Position numbers and translations under genes: made by a program. This document shows positions 1 through 7,099 of a stretch of DNA of 34,877 nt, one piece after another. This stretch comes from Caulobacter sp. GTDB taxonomy: Bacteria > Pseudomonadota > Alphaproteobacteria > Caulobacterales > Caulobacteraceae. Every line of letters starts with the position of its first letter. Positions within the stretch are counted from its first letter, which is position 1. The stretch is from NCBI GenBank assembly GCA_019636175.1, contig JAHBYC010000029.1, forward strand, positions 1 to 34,877, given 5' to 3'. A model generated the notes under the pieces. That model worked only from the letters and a program-made list of their open reading frames with translations. It ran no database searches and was not told where the DNA came from.

Positions 1-453
1 GAGTTCGCCGGTGGCCTCGGGGGCGTCCGCCAGTTTCAGCACCACGGTCGAGGCCTTGCCCAGCGCGCTGTCGGGATTGGCCGTCATGCCCAGCAGCGGA
101 ATGCCGAAGCGATGGCTGTAGGCGATGACGTCCGACAGCTCGCGCACCTCGCCGGACTTGGAGAGGGCGAGGATGACGTCATCGGGGCCGATCATGCCCA
201 GGTCGCCGTGGCTGGCCTCGGCGGCGTGGACGAACATCGCCGGGGCGCCGGTCGAGGCCAGGGTGGCGGCGATCTTGCGCGCCACATGCCCGGACTTGCC
301 GATGCCGGTGCAGACGACCCGGCCCCTGGCGGCGAAGACGATTTCCACGGCGCGGGCGAAGTCGTCGCCCAGTTCGTCGGCCATCTGGTGAAGCGCCTGG
401 CCTTCGGCTTGCAGCACGCGTCGGCCGGCGGCGATGGGGTCGAAGGTGCTCAT
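1..453 (-). CDS. kdsD: Arabinose-5-phosphate isomerase, KdsD/KpsF family (partial, N-terminal part)
   Basis: The minus strand from the ATG at 451-453 is open to the window edge, giving the first 151 codons. It encodes an SIS sugar-isomerase domain: a short helical start, then VCTGIGKSGHVARKIAAT with the GxGKSG phosphosugar loop, then AEASHGDLGMI, and ALSKSGEVRELSDVI, the second SIS serine motif. This order is typical of KdsD/KpsF/GutQ, which interconvert D-ribulose-5-phosphate and D-arabinose-5-phosphate, the first step toward the KDO of lipopolysaccharide. The tandem CBS domains expected at the C-terminus lie outside the window. The start overlaps the stop of the small upstream ORF by four bases (ATGA), so the two are probably cotranscribed. 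Family assignment is secure; KdsD versus a paralogue such as GutQ cannot be separated from this fragment. Confidence 0.88.
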   Translation of the reverse strand, partial: MSTFDPIAAGRRVLQAEGQALHQMADELGDDFARAVEIVFAARGRVVCTGIGKSGHVARKIAATLASTGAPAMFVHAAEASHGDLGMIGPDDVILALSKSGEVRELSDVIAYSHRFGIPLLGMTANPDSALGKASTVVLKLADAPEATGEL

Positions 454-611
454 TTGGCGGGGCGAAGTCCTGCGGTGGAGGCGGGGGTGTCCTGCGGGTG
501 GCCGAAGGGGGGCGGCGAGGGCGCGCCCTGGCCCTGGGGCCAGACCAGAGCCAGCAGCACCATCCCGAGGATCACGGCGGCGGCCAGCGGATAGAAGTAG
601 CGGTCACGCAT
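450..611 (-). CDS. Small single-span membrane protein (53 aa), unknown
   Basis: This is a short minus-strand ORF, ATG at 609-611, with a TGA that overlaps the kdsD start by four bases. The protein begins MRDRYFYPLAAAVILGMVLL, so it has a basic N-terminus followed by one hydrophobic segment at about residues 7-24. A Pro/Gly/Ala-rich tail of about 29 residues follows (PQGQGAPSPPPFGHPQDTPA). I do not recognise a family. The overlap with kdsD and the sensible topology (positive-inside start, then a membrane span) support translation. It could be a small envelope protein linked to LPS biogenesis, but that is inference from position only. Confidence 0.5.
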   Translation of the reverse strand: MRDRYFYPLAAAVILGMVLLALVWPQGQGAPSPPPFGHPQDTPASTAGLRPAK

Positions 612-667
612 CGGGGGGCTATAGCGCGGGTCGCCGCCGGGTAGAACCCCGGCTGTTGAAAGCCGAC

Positions 668-695
668 TTGACCGTGACCCGCGCGGGCCTTAGCC
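668..695 (+). promoter_or_regulatory. Putative gpmA promoter, possibly leaderless transcript
   Basis: TTGACC at 668-673 resembles a -35 box. A weak -10-like TTAGCC lies at 690-695, 16 bases downstream. The gpmA ATG is at 705, so a transcript starting here would have almost no leader, and no clear Shine-Dalgarno precedes the ATG. Leaderless mRNAs are common in Caulobacter. The -10 match is poor, so this is tentative. Confidence 0.3.
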
Positions 696-704
696 CACCG
701 GACC

Positions 705-1415
705 ATGTCGACGCTCATTCTTCTCCGCCACGGCCAGAGCCAGTGGAATCTCGAAAACCGCTTCACCGGCTGGGTGGATGTGGACCTGACCGCCGAGGGC
801 GAGGCCCAGGCCGTCAAGGGCGGCGAGTTGATCAAGGCCGCGGGCCTGAAGGTCGATCGCGCCTACACCTCGGTGCTGACCCGGGCGATCCGCACCGGCG
901 CCATGGCCATGCAGGCGGCCGGCCAGGGCGATCTGGCCTTCACCCGCGACTGGCGGCTGAACGAGCGGCACTACGGCGGCCTGACCGGGCTCAACAAGGC
1001 CGAGACCGCCGAGAAGCATGGTGAGGAGCAGGTGACCATCTGGCGGCGCTCCTATGACGTGCCGCCGCCGCCGCTGGCCCCCGGCGGCGAGTTCGATTTC
1101 GCCGGCGACGAGCGCTACGCCGGCAAGGCCATTCCCGACACCGAGAGCCTGAAGACCACCCTGGACCGTGTCGAGCCCTACTGGAACGCCGAGATCGCGC
1201 CGCGCCTGAAGGCCGGGGACACGGTTCTGGTCGCCGCTCACGGCAACTCCCTGCGGGCCATCGTCAAGCTGCTGTTCGCGGTGCCGGACGACGAGATCGT
1301 CCATGTCGAAATCCCCACCGGCAATCCGCTGGTGGTGGAACTGGACGGCGACCTGAAGCCGACCTCGGCCCGCTATCTCGACGAGGCCCGGGCCCAGCCT
1401 CTGCCGGCCATCTGA
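705..1415 (+). CDS. gpmA: 2,3-bisphosphoglycerate-dependent phosphoglycerate mutase
   Basis: This 236-residue protein interconverts 3-phosphoglycerate and 2-phosphoglycerate in glycolysis and gluconeogenesis in the cytoplasm. The histidine phosphatase signature is near the N-terminus (LLRHGQSQWN), with the phospho-accepting His9. ENRFTGWVDVDLT follows and is very close to dPGM proteins such as E. coli GpmA. NERHYGGLTGLNK (Glu87 as proton donor) and AAHGNSLRA (His179) complete the active site. Length fits the dPGM class. The deaminase ORF starts three bases after the stop, so the two are probably cotranscribed. Specificity for the mutase rather than a generic phosphatase is well supported by the GYGGLTGLNK-type region. 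Confidence 0.95.
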   Translation: MSTLILLRHGQSQWNLENRFTGWVDVDLTAEGEAQAVKGGELIKAAGLKVDRAYTSVLTRAIRTGAMAMQAAGQGDLAFTRDWRLNERHYGGLTGLNKAETAEKHGEEQVTIWRRSYDVPPPPLAPGGEFDFAGDERYAGKAIPDTESLKTTLDRVEPYWNAEIAPRLKAGDTVLVAAHGNSLRAIVKLLFAVPDDEIVHVEIPTGNPLVVELDGDLKPTSARYLDEARAQPLPAI

Positions 1416-1418
1416 CCC

Positions 1419-1862
1419 ATGGACGAGGCGGCCTTCATGCGGGCGGCCATCGATGCGGCCAGGAGCAATCTGGGGCTCACCGCTCCCAATCCGGTCGTCG
1501 GCTGCGTCCTGGTGAAGGACGGCAGGATCATCGCCAGCGGCGCCACCGCCCCGGGCGGACGGCCCCACGCCGAGGACCAGGCCCTGGCCGTGGCCGGCGA
1601 GGCGGCGCGCGGCGCGACCGCCTATGTCACCCTCGAGCCCTGCGGCGCGCGATCCTCGGGCGGGACCTCGTGCTCGGAACTGCTGGTGAGCGCCGGGGTG
1701 TCGCGGGTCGTCGTCGCCTGTGACGATCCTTCCCCCTTCGCCTCGGGACGCGGCGCCGAACGTCTGGCCGCCGCCGGCGTCGTGGTGGAGATGGGCCTGC
1801 TGGCGGATGAAGCGCTCGCGGCCCTCGACTATGGCGCCTGGTTCGCCGCCGCCCGGCCGTAA
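1419..1862 (+). CDS. Stand-alone RibD-type zinc deaminase domain protein
   Basis: This 147-residue protein matches only the N-terminal deaminase half of bifunctional RibD. Visible features are APNPVVGCVLVKDG, the zinc/catalytic HAE at residues 50-52, ATAYVTLEPC with Cys75, and a second Cys85, then DDPSPFASGRGAERLAAAGV, which resembles the RibD DPNPxVxGxG region. RibD is normally about 360 residues with a C-terminal reductase domain that is entirely missing here. The loop between the two zinc cysteines has nine residues (GARSSGGTS) rather than the usual eight with GRTPPC. By family knowledge it should deaminate a pyrimidine or nucleobase-like substrate; whether it works in riboflavin synthesis is unclear. 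It follows gpmA by three bases. Confidence 0.75.
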   Translation: MDEAAFMRAAIDAARSNLGLTAPNPVVGCVLVKDGRIIASGATAPGGRPHAEDQALAVAGEAARGATAYVTLEPCGARSSGGTSCSELLVSAGVSRVVVACDDPSPFASGRGAERLAAAGVVVEMGLLADEALAALDYGAWFAAARP

Positions 1863-1912
1863 GCGTAAACTTAAGCAAAAACACCTAGGACTCCGTCTCT
1901 GGAGGACCGCGC

Positions 1913-3178
1913 ATGAATGCCGCGCAGGCGTCCGGCCCCAAACGGCTGACGCAAGCCGATGTTGACCTGATCTGCGCCCGTCACGACCGGCTGTGGTCGG
2001 GACGGGGCGGCGGCGCGCGCGCGGTGTTCAGCTTCGCCGACCTGTCGGGCCTCAATCTGGCCGGGCGCAATCTCTGCGACGCCGACTTCACCGGCGCCCA
2101 GCTGGCCGACGCTGACCTTTCCGGAGCCAAGCTGGACAACGCCAGCTTCTTCGGCGCCGACATGCAGGACTGCAATCTGACCGACGCCTCGCTGCGACGC
2201 ACCGATTTCCGGGGCGCCTGCCTGCGGGGAGCCAACCTCTCGGGCGCCGACATGTTCGAGGCCGACCTGCGCGAGGGCGCCATCGCCGCCGCCGACAAGG
2301 ACAAGGGCTACCGCGTTCTGGCCCACGCCATGCGGACCGGCGACGCCTGCGGGGCCAATCTGTCAGGGGCCAATCTTGAACGGTCGCGGCTGTCGGGGGT
2401 GATCGCCATCAAGGCCGATTTCACGGACGCCATTCTCAAGGACGCCAAGCTGGTCCGGGCCAATCTGAAGCAGGCGACGATGAGCGGCTGCAACATGGCC
2501 GGCGCCGACCTGTCGGGGGCCGATCTCTCCGGCGCGGACCTGCATGACGCCGTCCTTGTCGGGGCCAAGACCTATGCCTGGAAGGTGGACGCGGCCAATC
2601 TGAAAGGGGTCCTGACCGACAAGCCCACCGGCGTCGCGGTGGCGGACCTGCCTTATGAGGCGATGATCCGCGACCATGCCCGCTGGTGCGAGACCGGCGG
2701 CGCCGAAGGAGCTCCGTCGCGCTTCGACGACGCCGACCTGCGCTCTCTCAACTCCCTCAAGGGGCTGAACCTGACGGCGCTGTCGGCCAAGGGAGCCATC
2801 TTCTACGGCCTCGATCTGGAAGGGGCGCAACTTCAGGGCGCGCACCTTGAGGGCGCCGACATGCGGGCCTGCAATCTGCGACGGGCCGACCTGCGCGGCG
2901 CGCGCCTGGCGGGGGCCAAGCTGTCAGGGTCCGATCTGCGCGAGGCGCATCTGGGCCCGCTGCTGATCGCCGCCGACCGGCTGCTGCCGGCCGATCTTCG
3001 CGGCGTGCAGTTGAAGAACGCGGACCTGACCGGGGCCGACCTGCGTCAGGCCAGGATGGCCGGGGCCAATCTCTCGCGGGCCAAGTTTTCAGGGGCGACG
3101 ATGCGCGGGGCCGATCTCGCCGACACTCTGCGCAACGGCGCCAGGGATCTGGACCTGAGCGCATTGGGGGACGTTTAA
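1913..3178 (+). CDS. Pentapeptide-repeat protein, paralogue 1 (421 aa)
   Basis: The protein is mostly A(D/N)LxG-type pentapeptide repeats, which fold as a right-handed quadrilateral beta-helix. The start is the ATG preceded by a good TGGAGGA ribosome site. Residues 11-45 form a non-repeat cap with RLTQADVDL, His24 and WSGRGGGARAVFSFADLSGL. Repeats follow, interrupted by REGAIAAADKDKG. Near residues 250-275 there is a second cap-like stretch (HARWCETGGAEGAP then DLR), followed by a second repeat block. No signal peptide or membrane span is visible, so it is probably cytoplasmic. Some pentapeptide proteins (Qnr, MfpA) mimic DNA and bind gyrase; nothing here proves that role. The neighbouring downstream gene is a clear paralogue. 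Function unknown. Confidence 0.9.
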   Translation: MNAAQASGPKRLTQADVDLICARHDRLWSGRGGGARAVFSFADLSGLNLAGRNLCDADFTGAQLADADLSGAKLDNASFFGADMQDCNLTDASLRRTDFRGACLRGANLSGADMFEADLREGAIAAADKDKGYRVLAHAMRTGDACGANLSGANLERSRLSGVIAIKADFTDAILKDAKLVRANLKQATMSGCNMAGADLSGADLSGADLHDAVLVGAKTYAWKVDAANLKGVLTDKPTGVAVADLPYEAMIRDHARWCETGGAEGAPSRFDDADLRSLNSLKGLNLTALSAKGAIFYGLDLEGAQLQGAHLEGADMRACNLRRADLRGARLAGAKLSGSDLREAHLGPLLIAADRLLPADLRGVQLKNADLTGADLRQARMAGANLSRAKFSGATMRGADLADTLRNGARDLDLSALGDV

Positions 3179-3247
3179 CCCTTCGGCGCCATTCGTGCGC
3201 TAACCTGACCAGCCAATGATTCGAACATCCGGGGGGTTGAAGACTTG

Positions 3248-4504
3248 GTGACCGTCAACGCCAGCATGACCGGCCGCCGCCGCCTGACCCAGGCGGAGCT
3301 CGATATGATGATCGAGGCCCACGAGCGTTTTCTGACCGGCCGGCCCGGAGGCAAGCGGGCCTCGTTGCGGTTCCTGAACCTGTCTGGCCTTGATCTGTCC
3401 GGACACAACCTGACGGACGCCGATCTTTCGGCCTCGATCCTGGACGGCGCCCGACTGATCCGCACCAAGCTCGACCGCGCCAACCTGTTCGGCACGGACC
3501 TGCGCAAGGCCAATCTGATCCAGGCCAGCCTGGTGCGGGCCGACCTGCGCGGCGCCTGTCTGCGTGGCGCCAACCTGACCCAGGCCGACCTGACCCAGGC
3601 CGACTTCCGCGAGGGCCAGATCGCCATCGCCCATCCCCAGAAGGGGCTGAGCAATCTGCGGCATGAAGCCCGAACCGGCGAGGCGGACGGCGCCATCTTC
3701 GTCGGCGCGACACTCGACGGTTCGCGGTTCAACGGGGCGTCCGCCTTCGCCTCTGATTTCACCGACTGTTCGCTGCGTGGCGCCACCCTGACCGGAGCCA
3801 ATCTCAAGGACGCCAACCTGTCCGGCGCCAACCTCGAGGGCGCGACGGTCGGCGGCTGCAATCTCGAAGGGGCCAATCTCAGCGGGGCGGTGATCGCCGG
3901 CGTCGACGTGACCACCGCCCGCACCAGCGGGGCAAATCTGGCCGGGGCGCTGAACGCTCCGACGCAGGAGGCGATCGCCCGGGCGCCGTCGCTGCTCGAC
4001 CTGTTCATGGCCAATCAGGCCTGGTGCGAGACCGGCGGCAAGAGCGGCGCGCCCGCCCGCGTCGACGGCTCCGACCTGCGTCCGCTGCGCGACAAGCTCA
4101 AAGGCATGCGGCTGACCGCGATGAGCGCCAAGGGCGCCTGTCTGGTGGGCATGGATCTGGCGGGAGTGCAGCTTCAGGGCGCCAATCTGGAAGGCGCCGA
4201 CCTGCGCGGCGTCAATCTGCAACGGGCCGATCTGCGCGGCGCCAAGCTGGCCGGGGCCAACCTGACCAAGGCCGACCTGCGCGGGGCCTACATCGGGGTG
4301 TTGCCGCTGGGGCCGGAGCGGTCCAACCCGGCGACCCTGAACCAGGCGCGCCTGCGCTATGCCCACGTCCAGGCGGCGGACCTGACCAACGCCATCCTCG
4401 ACGGCGCGGACCTGCGCGGCGCCAATCTGACTGGCGCCAAGCTGGCCTCGACCAGCTTCCGCGACGCGGAGATCAGCTCGGCCATAGGCCTGGACGCGGC
4501 GTAA
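3248..4504 (+). CDS. Pentapeptide-repeat protein, paralogue 2 (about 418 aa)
   Basis: This is a tandem paralogue of the preceding gene with the same architecture. It has an N-terminal cap (RRLTQAELDMMIEAHERF, GRPGGKRASLRF), a first repeat block interrupted by REGQIAIAHPQKG, a second cap near residue 258 (AWCETGGKSGAPARVDGSDL) and a second repeat block. I chose the GTG at 3248 because it aligns best with the paralogue's start and lies 11 bases after a GGGGGG stretch at 3231-3236. The TTG at 3245 is nearly as likely; the ATG at 3266 has no ribosome site. The 69-base gap from the first gene shows no terminator, so they may be cotranscribed. Function unknown; cytoplasmic by lack of signals. Confidence 0.87.
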   Translation: MTVNASMTGRRRLTQAELDMMIEAHERFLTGRPGGKRASLRFLNLSGLDLSGHNLTDADLSASILDGARLIRTKLDRANLFGTDLRKANLIQASLVRADLRGACLRGANLTQADLTQADFREGQIAIAHPQKGLSNLRHEARTGEADGAIFVGATLDGSRFNGASAFASDFTDCSLRGATLTGANLKDANLSGANLEGATVGGCNLEGANLSGAVIAGVDVTTARTSGANLAGALNAPTQEAIARAPSLLDLFMANQAWCETGGKSGAPARVDGSDLRPLRDKLKGMRLTAMSAKGACLVGMDLAGVQLQGANLEGADLRGVNLQRADLRGAKLAGANLTKADLRGAYIGVLPLGPERSNPATLNQARLRYAHVQAADLTNAILDGADLRGANLTGAKLASTSFRDAEISSAIGLDAA

Positions 4505-4535
4505 GCCGCCGCAGGCTGGGCCATGCGGGCAAACG

Positions 4536-4563
4536 AAAAAGGGGCGGCGCGTCGCGCCGCCCC
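4536..4563 (-). terminator. Terminator between pentapeptide gene and hsp20
   Basis: A perfect 10-bp stem (GGGGCGGCGC at 4541-4550, GCGCCGCCCC at 4554-4563) encloses a 3-base loop. On the minus strand it is followed directly by TTTTT (4536-4540), so it is a strong intrinsic terminator for the Hsp20 gene. The hairpin may also stop transcription arriving from the pentapeptide gene. Confidence 0.88.
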
Positions 4564-4587
4564 TCGTTCATTTCAGGAAGGAAGACC

Positions 4588-5046
4588 TCAGGCGGCCTTG
4601 CTGCCCTCGATCAGGGGCTCGGACGGCGCCGAGTTGATCTTGACGGTGCGGGGCTTGAGGGCCTCGGGCAGCTGACGCTCAAGGCTGATCGACAGCAGGC
4701 CGTCGGACAGGTTGGCGTCGGTCACCACGACGTAGTCGGCCAGCTGGAAGCGGCGCTCGAAATTGCGCTCGGCCAGACCGCGATGCAGGAACTTGCGGGT
4801 CTCGTCGTTGGCCGCCTTGCGCCCGGTGACGGTCAGCAGGCTTTCCTTGACTTCGATGGTCAGCTCGTCGGACCGGAAGCCGGCGACGGCGATCTCGATG
4901 CGATAGGCGTCATCGCCGACACGCTCGATATTGTAGGGGGGGTAGCCCGCCTGGCTGTCCTGGGCGGCCGCCGAGTCCAGCAGCGAGGCCAGGCGATCAA
5001 AGCCGACGGCGGAACGGTACAGGGGCGAAAAGTCGATCGTACGCAT
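4588..5046 (-). CDS. Small heat-shock protein, Hsp20 / IbpA family
   Basis: This 152-residue protein has a short N-terminal arm (MRTIDFSPLYRSAVGFDRL, as in IbpA/HspA proteins) and an alpha-crystallin domain at about residues 38-130. The domain shows PPYNIERVGDDAYRIEIAVA, LTIEVKESLLTVTGRK, FLHRGLAERNFERRF and NLSDGLLSISLER. It is an ATP-independent holdase that binds unfolding proteins in the cytoplasm. I start it at the ATG at 5044-5046, ten bases after an AGGA site; a GTG at 5055 lies too close to that site. The hairpin terminator at 4536-4563 follows. Upstream sequence may fold as a ROSE-type thermometer (see the 5054-5082 entry), in keeping with heat control. Family assignment is firm. Confidence 0.93.
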   Translation of the reverse strand: MRTIDFSPLYRSAVGFDRLASLLDSAAAQDSQAGYPPYNIERVGDDAYRIEIAVAGFRSDELTIEVKESLLTVTGRKAANDETRKFLHRGLAERNFERRFQLADYVVVTDANLSDGLLSISLERQLPEALKPRTVKINSAPSEPLIEGSKAA

Positions 5047-5053
5047 GTGAGTC

Positions 5054-5082
5054 ACATCCTTCTTTGCATAAGCAAGGTTGCG
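5054..5082 (-). promoter_or_regulatory. Putative ROSE-like RNA thermometer in hsp20 leader
   Basis: In the transcript the ribosome site AGGA (5057-5060) lies just after UUGCU (5071-5075) with a short A/U-rich loop between. The U(U/C)GCU box opposite AGGA, with a G-G pair in the middle, is the hallmark of ROSE elements that block translation of rhizobial small heat-shock genes at low temperature. One further U-A pair extends the helix inward. The outer stem is imperfect, and no folding was computed. A CTTGAC at 5183-5188 could belong to a heat-shock promoter about 110 bases further upstream, but I find no convincing -10. Confidence 0.42.
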
Positions 5083-5266
5083 GTTGGCAGGCTCGGCGAC
5101 GACCCGATGCGGCCTCGTCTGGAACCCGGAAGACCCGTAAGCGGCGCCTTCGACTGGTCAGGTGGTGAGGGGGTATTTTGATGTCAAGGGGCGCCTGATC
5201 GGGGTTACATCGCCTTTCCCGCGCGGTTAGGGTGAGGCCTTCCCGACACCGTCACCGAGAGCCGCA

Positions 5267-6121
5267 ATGATCGCCAGACGCGCCGTGTTGCTGATGGGCT
5301 CCGCCCTGGCCCTGACCGCCGCCCGCGGCGTTTCAGCGGCGGAGGCGGAGGCGGAGGACGCGGTTCTTCGCACCGTGCTGGCCGGGCCGCAGCGCGCGGC
5401 GTCGCACGCCGCCCGCGATGATCAGCGGCATCCCTATGAGAGTCTGGTGTTCTGGGGGCTCAGGCCGGGCCTGTCGGTGATCGAACTGTCGCCGGGGAGC
5501 GGCTACTGGACCGAGATTCTGGCGCCCTACGCCCGGATGACCGGCGGCGCCTTTGGCGTCGGGGTCGCTGATCTGACCGATCCGGCGGTGTCCGACCGGG
5601 CGCGCAAGGGCAGGGCGGCCTTCGAGGCGAAATACGCCGACAAGGCGTTCTTCGGCGATATTCGCTATCTGGACTTCGGCGTGCGGTCCGGGCCCCTGGG
5701 CCCTCCCGGCTCCGTCGATCTGGTTCTGACGGCGCGCAACATCCACAACTGGCTGCGACCCGAGGGTCTGCTCGACAAGGTGATGGCCGATGTCTTCGCG
5801 GTGCTGAAGCCCGGCGGCGTCCTGGCGGTCGAGGAGCATCGGTCCGACCCGCTGCCGCAGGAACCCGGCGCCGCGAGCGGATACATGTCCACCGATTTCG
5901 TGATCGCGGCGGCGGCGCGCGCCGGTTTCCGGCTGGACGCGCGCTCGGAGATCAACGCCAACCCCAGGGACAACAAGACCCATCCCTACGGCGTCTGGAC
6001 CCTGCGGCCGGTCCGTCAGGGACCCGCGCCCGGCGAGACGCCGCCCAAGGGCTATGACCGGGCCGCCTATGACGCGATAGGTGAAAGTGATCGGATGACG
6101 CTGCGTTTTGTGAAACCGTGA
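5267..6121 (+). CDS. Exported methyltransferase-like protein, COG4798 type, copy 1
   Basis: This 284-residue protein begins MIARRAVLLMGSALALTAAR, a signal peptide with an arginine pair, probably cleaved near residue 24 (VSA-AE). The mature part is a class I SAM-methyltransferase fold: motif I VIELSPGSGYWTEILAPY (71-88), SVDLVLTARNIHNW, and VLKPGGVLAVEEHR. A long conserved C-terminus (SEINANPRDNKTHPYGVWTL ... YDAIGESDRMTL) is shared with the next gene. COG4798 proteins are annotated as predicted methyltransferases, but the substrate is unknown to me. Periplasmic location is puzzling because SAM is cytoplasmic. A GAGAG site sits just upstream of the start. A 60-base gap separates it from copy 2. 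Confidence 0.85.
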   Translation: MIARRAVLLMGSALALTAARGVSAAEAEAEDAVLRTVLAGPQRAASHAARDDQRHPYESLVFWGLRPGLSVIELSPGSGYWTEILAPYARMTGGAFGVGVADLTDPAVSDRARKGRAAFEAKYADKAFFGDIRYLDFGVRSGPLGPPGSVDLVLTARNIHNWLRPEGLLDKVMADVFAVLKPGGVLAVEEHRSDPLPQEPGAASGYMSTDFVIAAAARAGFRLDARSEINANPRDNKTHPYGVWTLRPVRQGPAPGETPPKGYDRAAYDAIGESDRMTLRFVKP

Positions 6122-6208
6122 GCGGGCCGCTGGTTTTTGACGCGGGGGGCAGGCCGGAGTATGGCCTTGCCACCTTAGGCCGTGGGGGCGTCCTTGGTGC
6201 TTGATGTG

Positions 6209-7099
6209 ATGATTCCGGACCTTCGTTCTGCGTCGCGACGCAACCTGCTTCTGGGCGCCGGGGCAGGGCTTCTGCTGGCGGGATGCGGTCCCAAGGACAA
6301 GCCCAAGGCCGACGACAAACCGCCTCCCGCCGCCAGCAAGATCGACACCATTGAAAAGGCCGTTGCGGGCCCCTGGCGGCTGCCCGCGGATCGCGCCCGC
6401 GACGTCTGGCGTCACCCGGTGGAGACCCTGACCTTCTGGGGGCTTCAGCCGGGCATGACGGTGGTGGAGTTCTGGCCCGGGGCCGGCTGGTACACCGACA
6501 TCCTCGCCCCCTTCCTGGATGCGACCAAGGGCAAGCTTTATGTCGCCAACCTGGAGCCGACCGACCCGCAGGTGGCGGAGGTGGTCGAGGCCTACAAGCG
6601 CAAGCTCAGCGACAACAGAAAGGTCTATGGCGACGTCGAGGTGACCGCCTTTGGTCCGACCAGCGGTCCGGTGGCGCCGGCGGGGTCGGCCGACATGGTG
6701 CTGTTCCTGCGCAACCTGCACAACTGGATGGCGGCCGGCATCGCCGACAAGGCCTTCAAGGACGCCTTCGCCGCGCTCAAGCCGGGCGGCGTTCTGGGGG
6801 TGGTCGAGCATCGCGGCGTGCCCGGCGCGGTTCAGGACCCACTGGCCGCCGATGGCTATGTGCAACAGGACTATGCGGTGCAGCTGGCCAAGGAGGCAGG
6901 TTTCTTGCTTGTCGCCGAGAGTGAGATCAACGCCAACCCAAAGGATGACAGGAAACACCCGTTCGGCGTATGGACCCTGCCGCCGACCCGGCTGTCCGCG
7001 CCCCGTGGCCAACCGCCACAGGAAGGTTTCGATCATTCCAAGTATGATGCGATCGGTGAAAGTGACCGCATGACCCTGAAACTGGTGAAGCCCAAATGA
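6209..7099 (+). CDS. Lipoprotein methyltransferase-like protein, COG4798 type, copy 2
   Basis: This is a paralogue of the previous gene, 296 residues from the ATG at 6209. The N-terminus has a twin-arginine motif SRRNLLLG and a lipobox LLAGC with Cys26, so it is probably a Tat-exported lipoprotein; a charged linker KPKADDKPPP follows. Motif I is TVVEFWPGAGWYTDILAPF (about 84-102), followed by ADMVLFLRNLHNW, ALKPGGVLGVVEHRG and the shared tail SEINANPKDDRKHPFGVWTL ... YDAIGESDRMTL. The start is uncertain: GTG at 6197 has a better-spaced GGGGGC site and GTG 6182 is also in frame. The stop overlaps the next start by four bases, so the two are translationally linked. Substrate unknown. Confidence 0.82.
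   Translation: MIPDLRSASRRNLLLGAGAGLLLAGCGPKDKPKADDKPPPAASKIDTIEKAVAGPWRLPADRARDVWRHPVETLTFWGLQPGMTVVEFWPGAGWYTDILAPFLDATKGKLYVANLEPTDPQVAEVVEAYKRKLSDNRKVYGDVEVTAFGPTSGPVAPAGSADMVLFLRNLHNWMAAGIADKAFKDAFAALKPGGVLGVVEHRGVPGAVQDPLAADGYVQQDYAVQLAKEAGFLLVAESEINANPKDDRKHPFGVWTLPPTRLSAPRGQPPQEGFDHSKYDAIGESDRMTLKLVKPK

Noticed and set aside
4024-5181. Plus-strand ORF of 385 codons bridging a pentapeptide gene and hsp20
   Set aside because: Runs in the wrong frame through a real gene, through a terminator and antisense to hsp20; low-complexity Arg-rich translation.
5161-5200. Sigma-32 heat-shock promoter before hsp20
   Set aside because: CTTGAC is present, but the C-rich -10-like sequence follows too closely for the usual spacing, so it is noted only as a possibility.
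5333-7036. Long minus-strand ORF of 567 codons opposite the methyltransferase-like genes
   Set aside because: High-GC shadow of the plus-strand genes; composition is Gly/Arg/His-rich and lacks any recognised motif, while the plus strand encodes clear paralogues.
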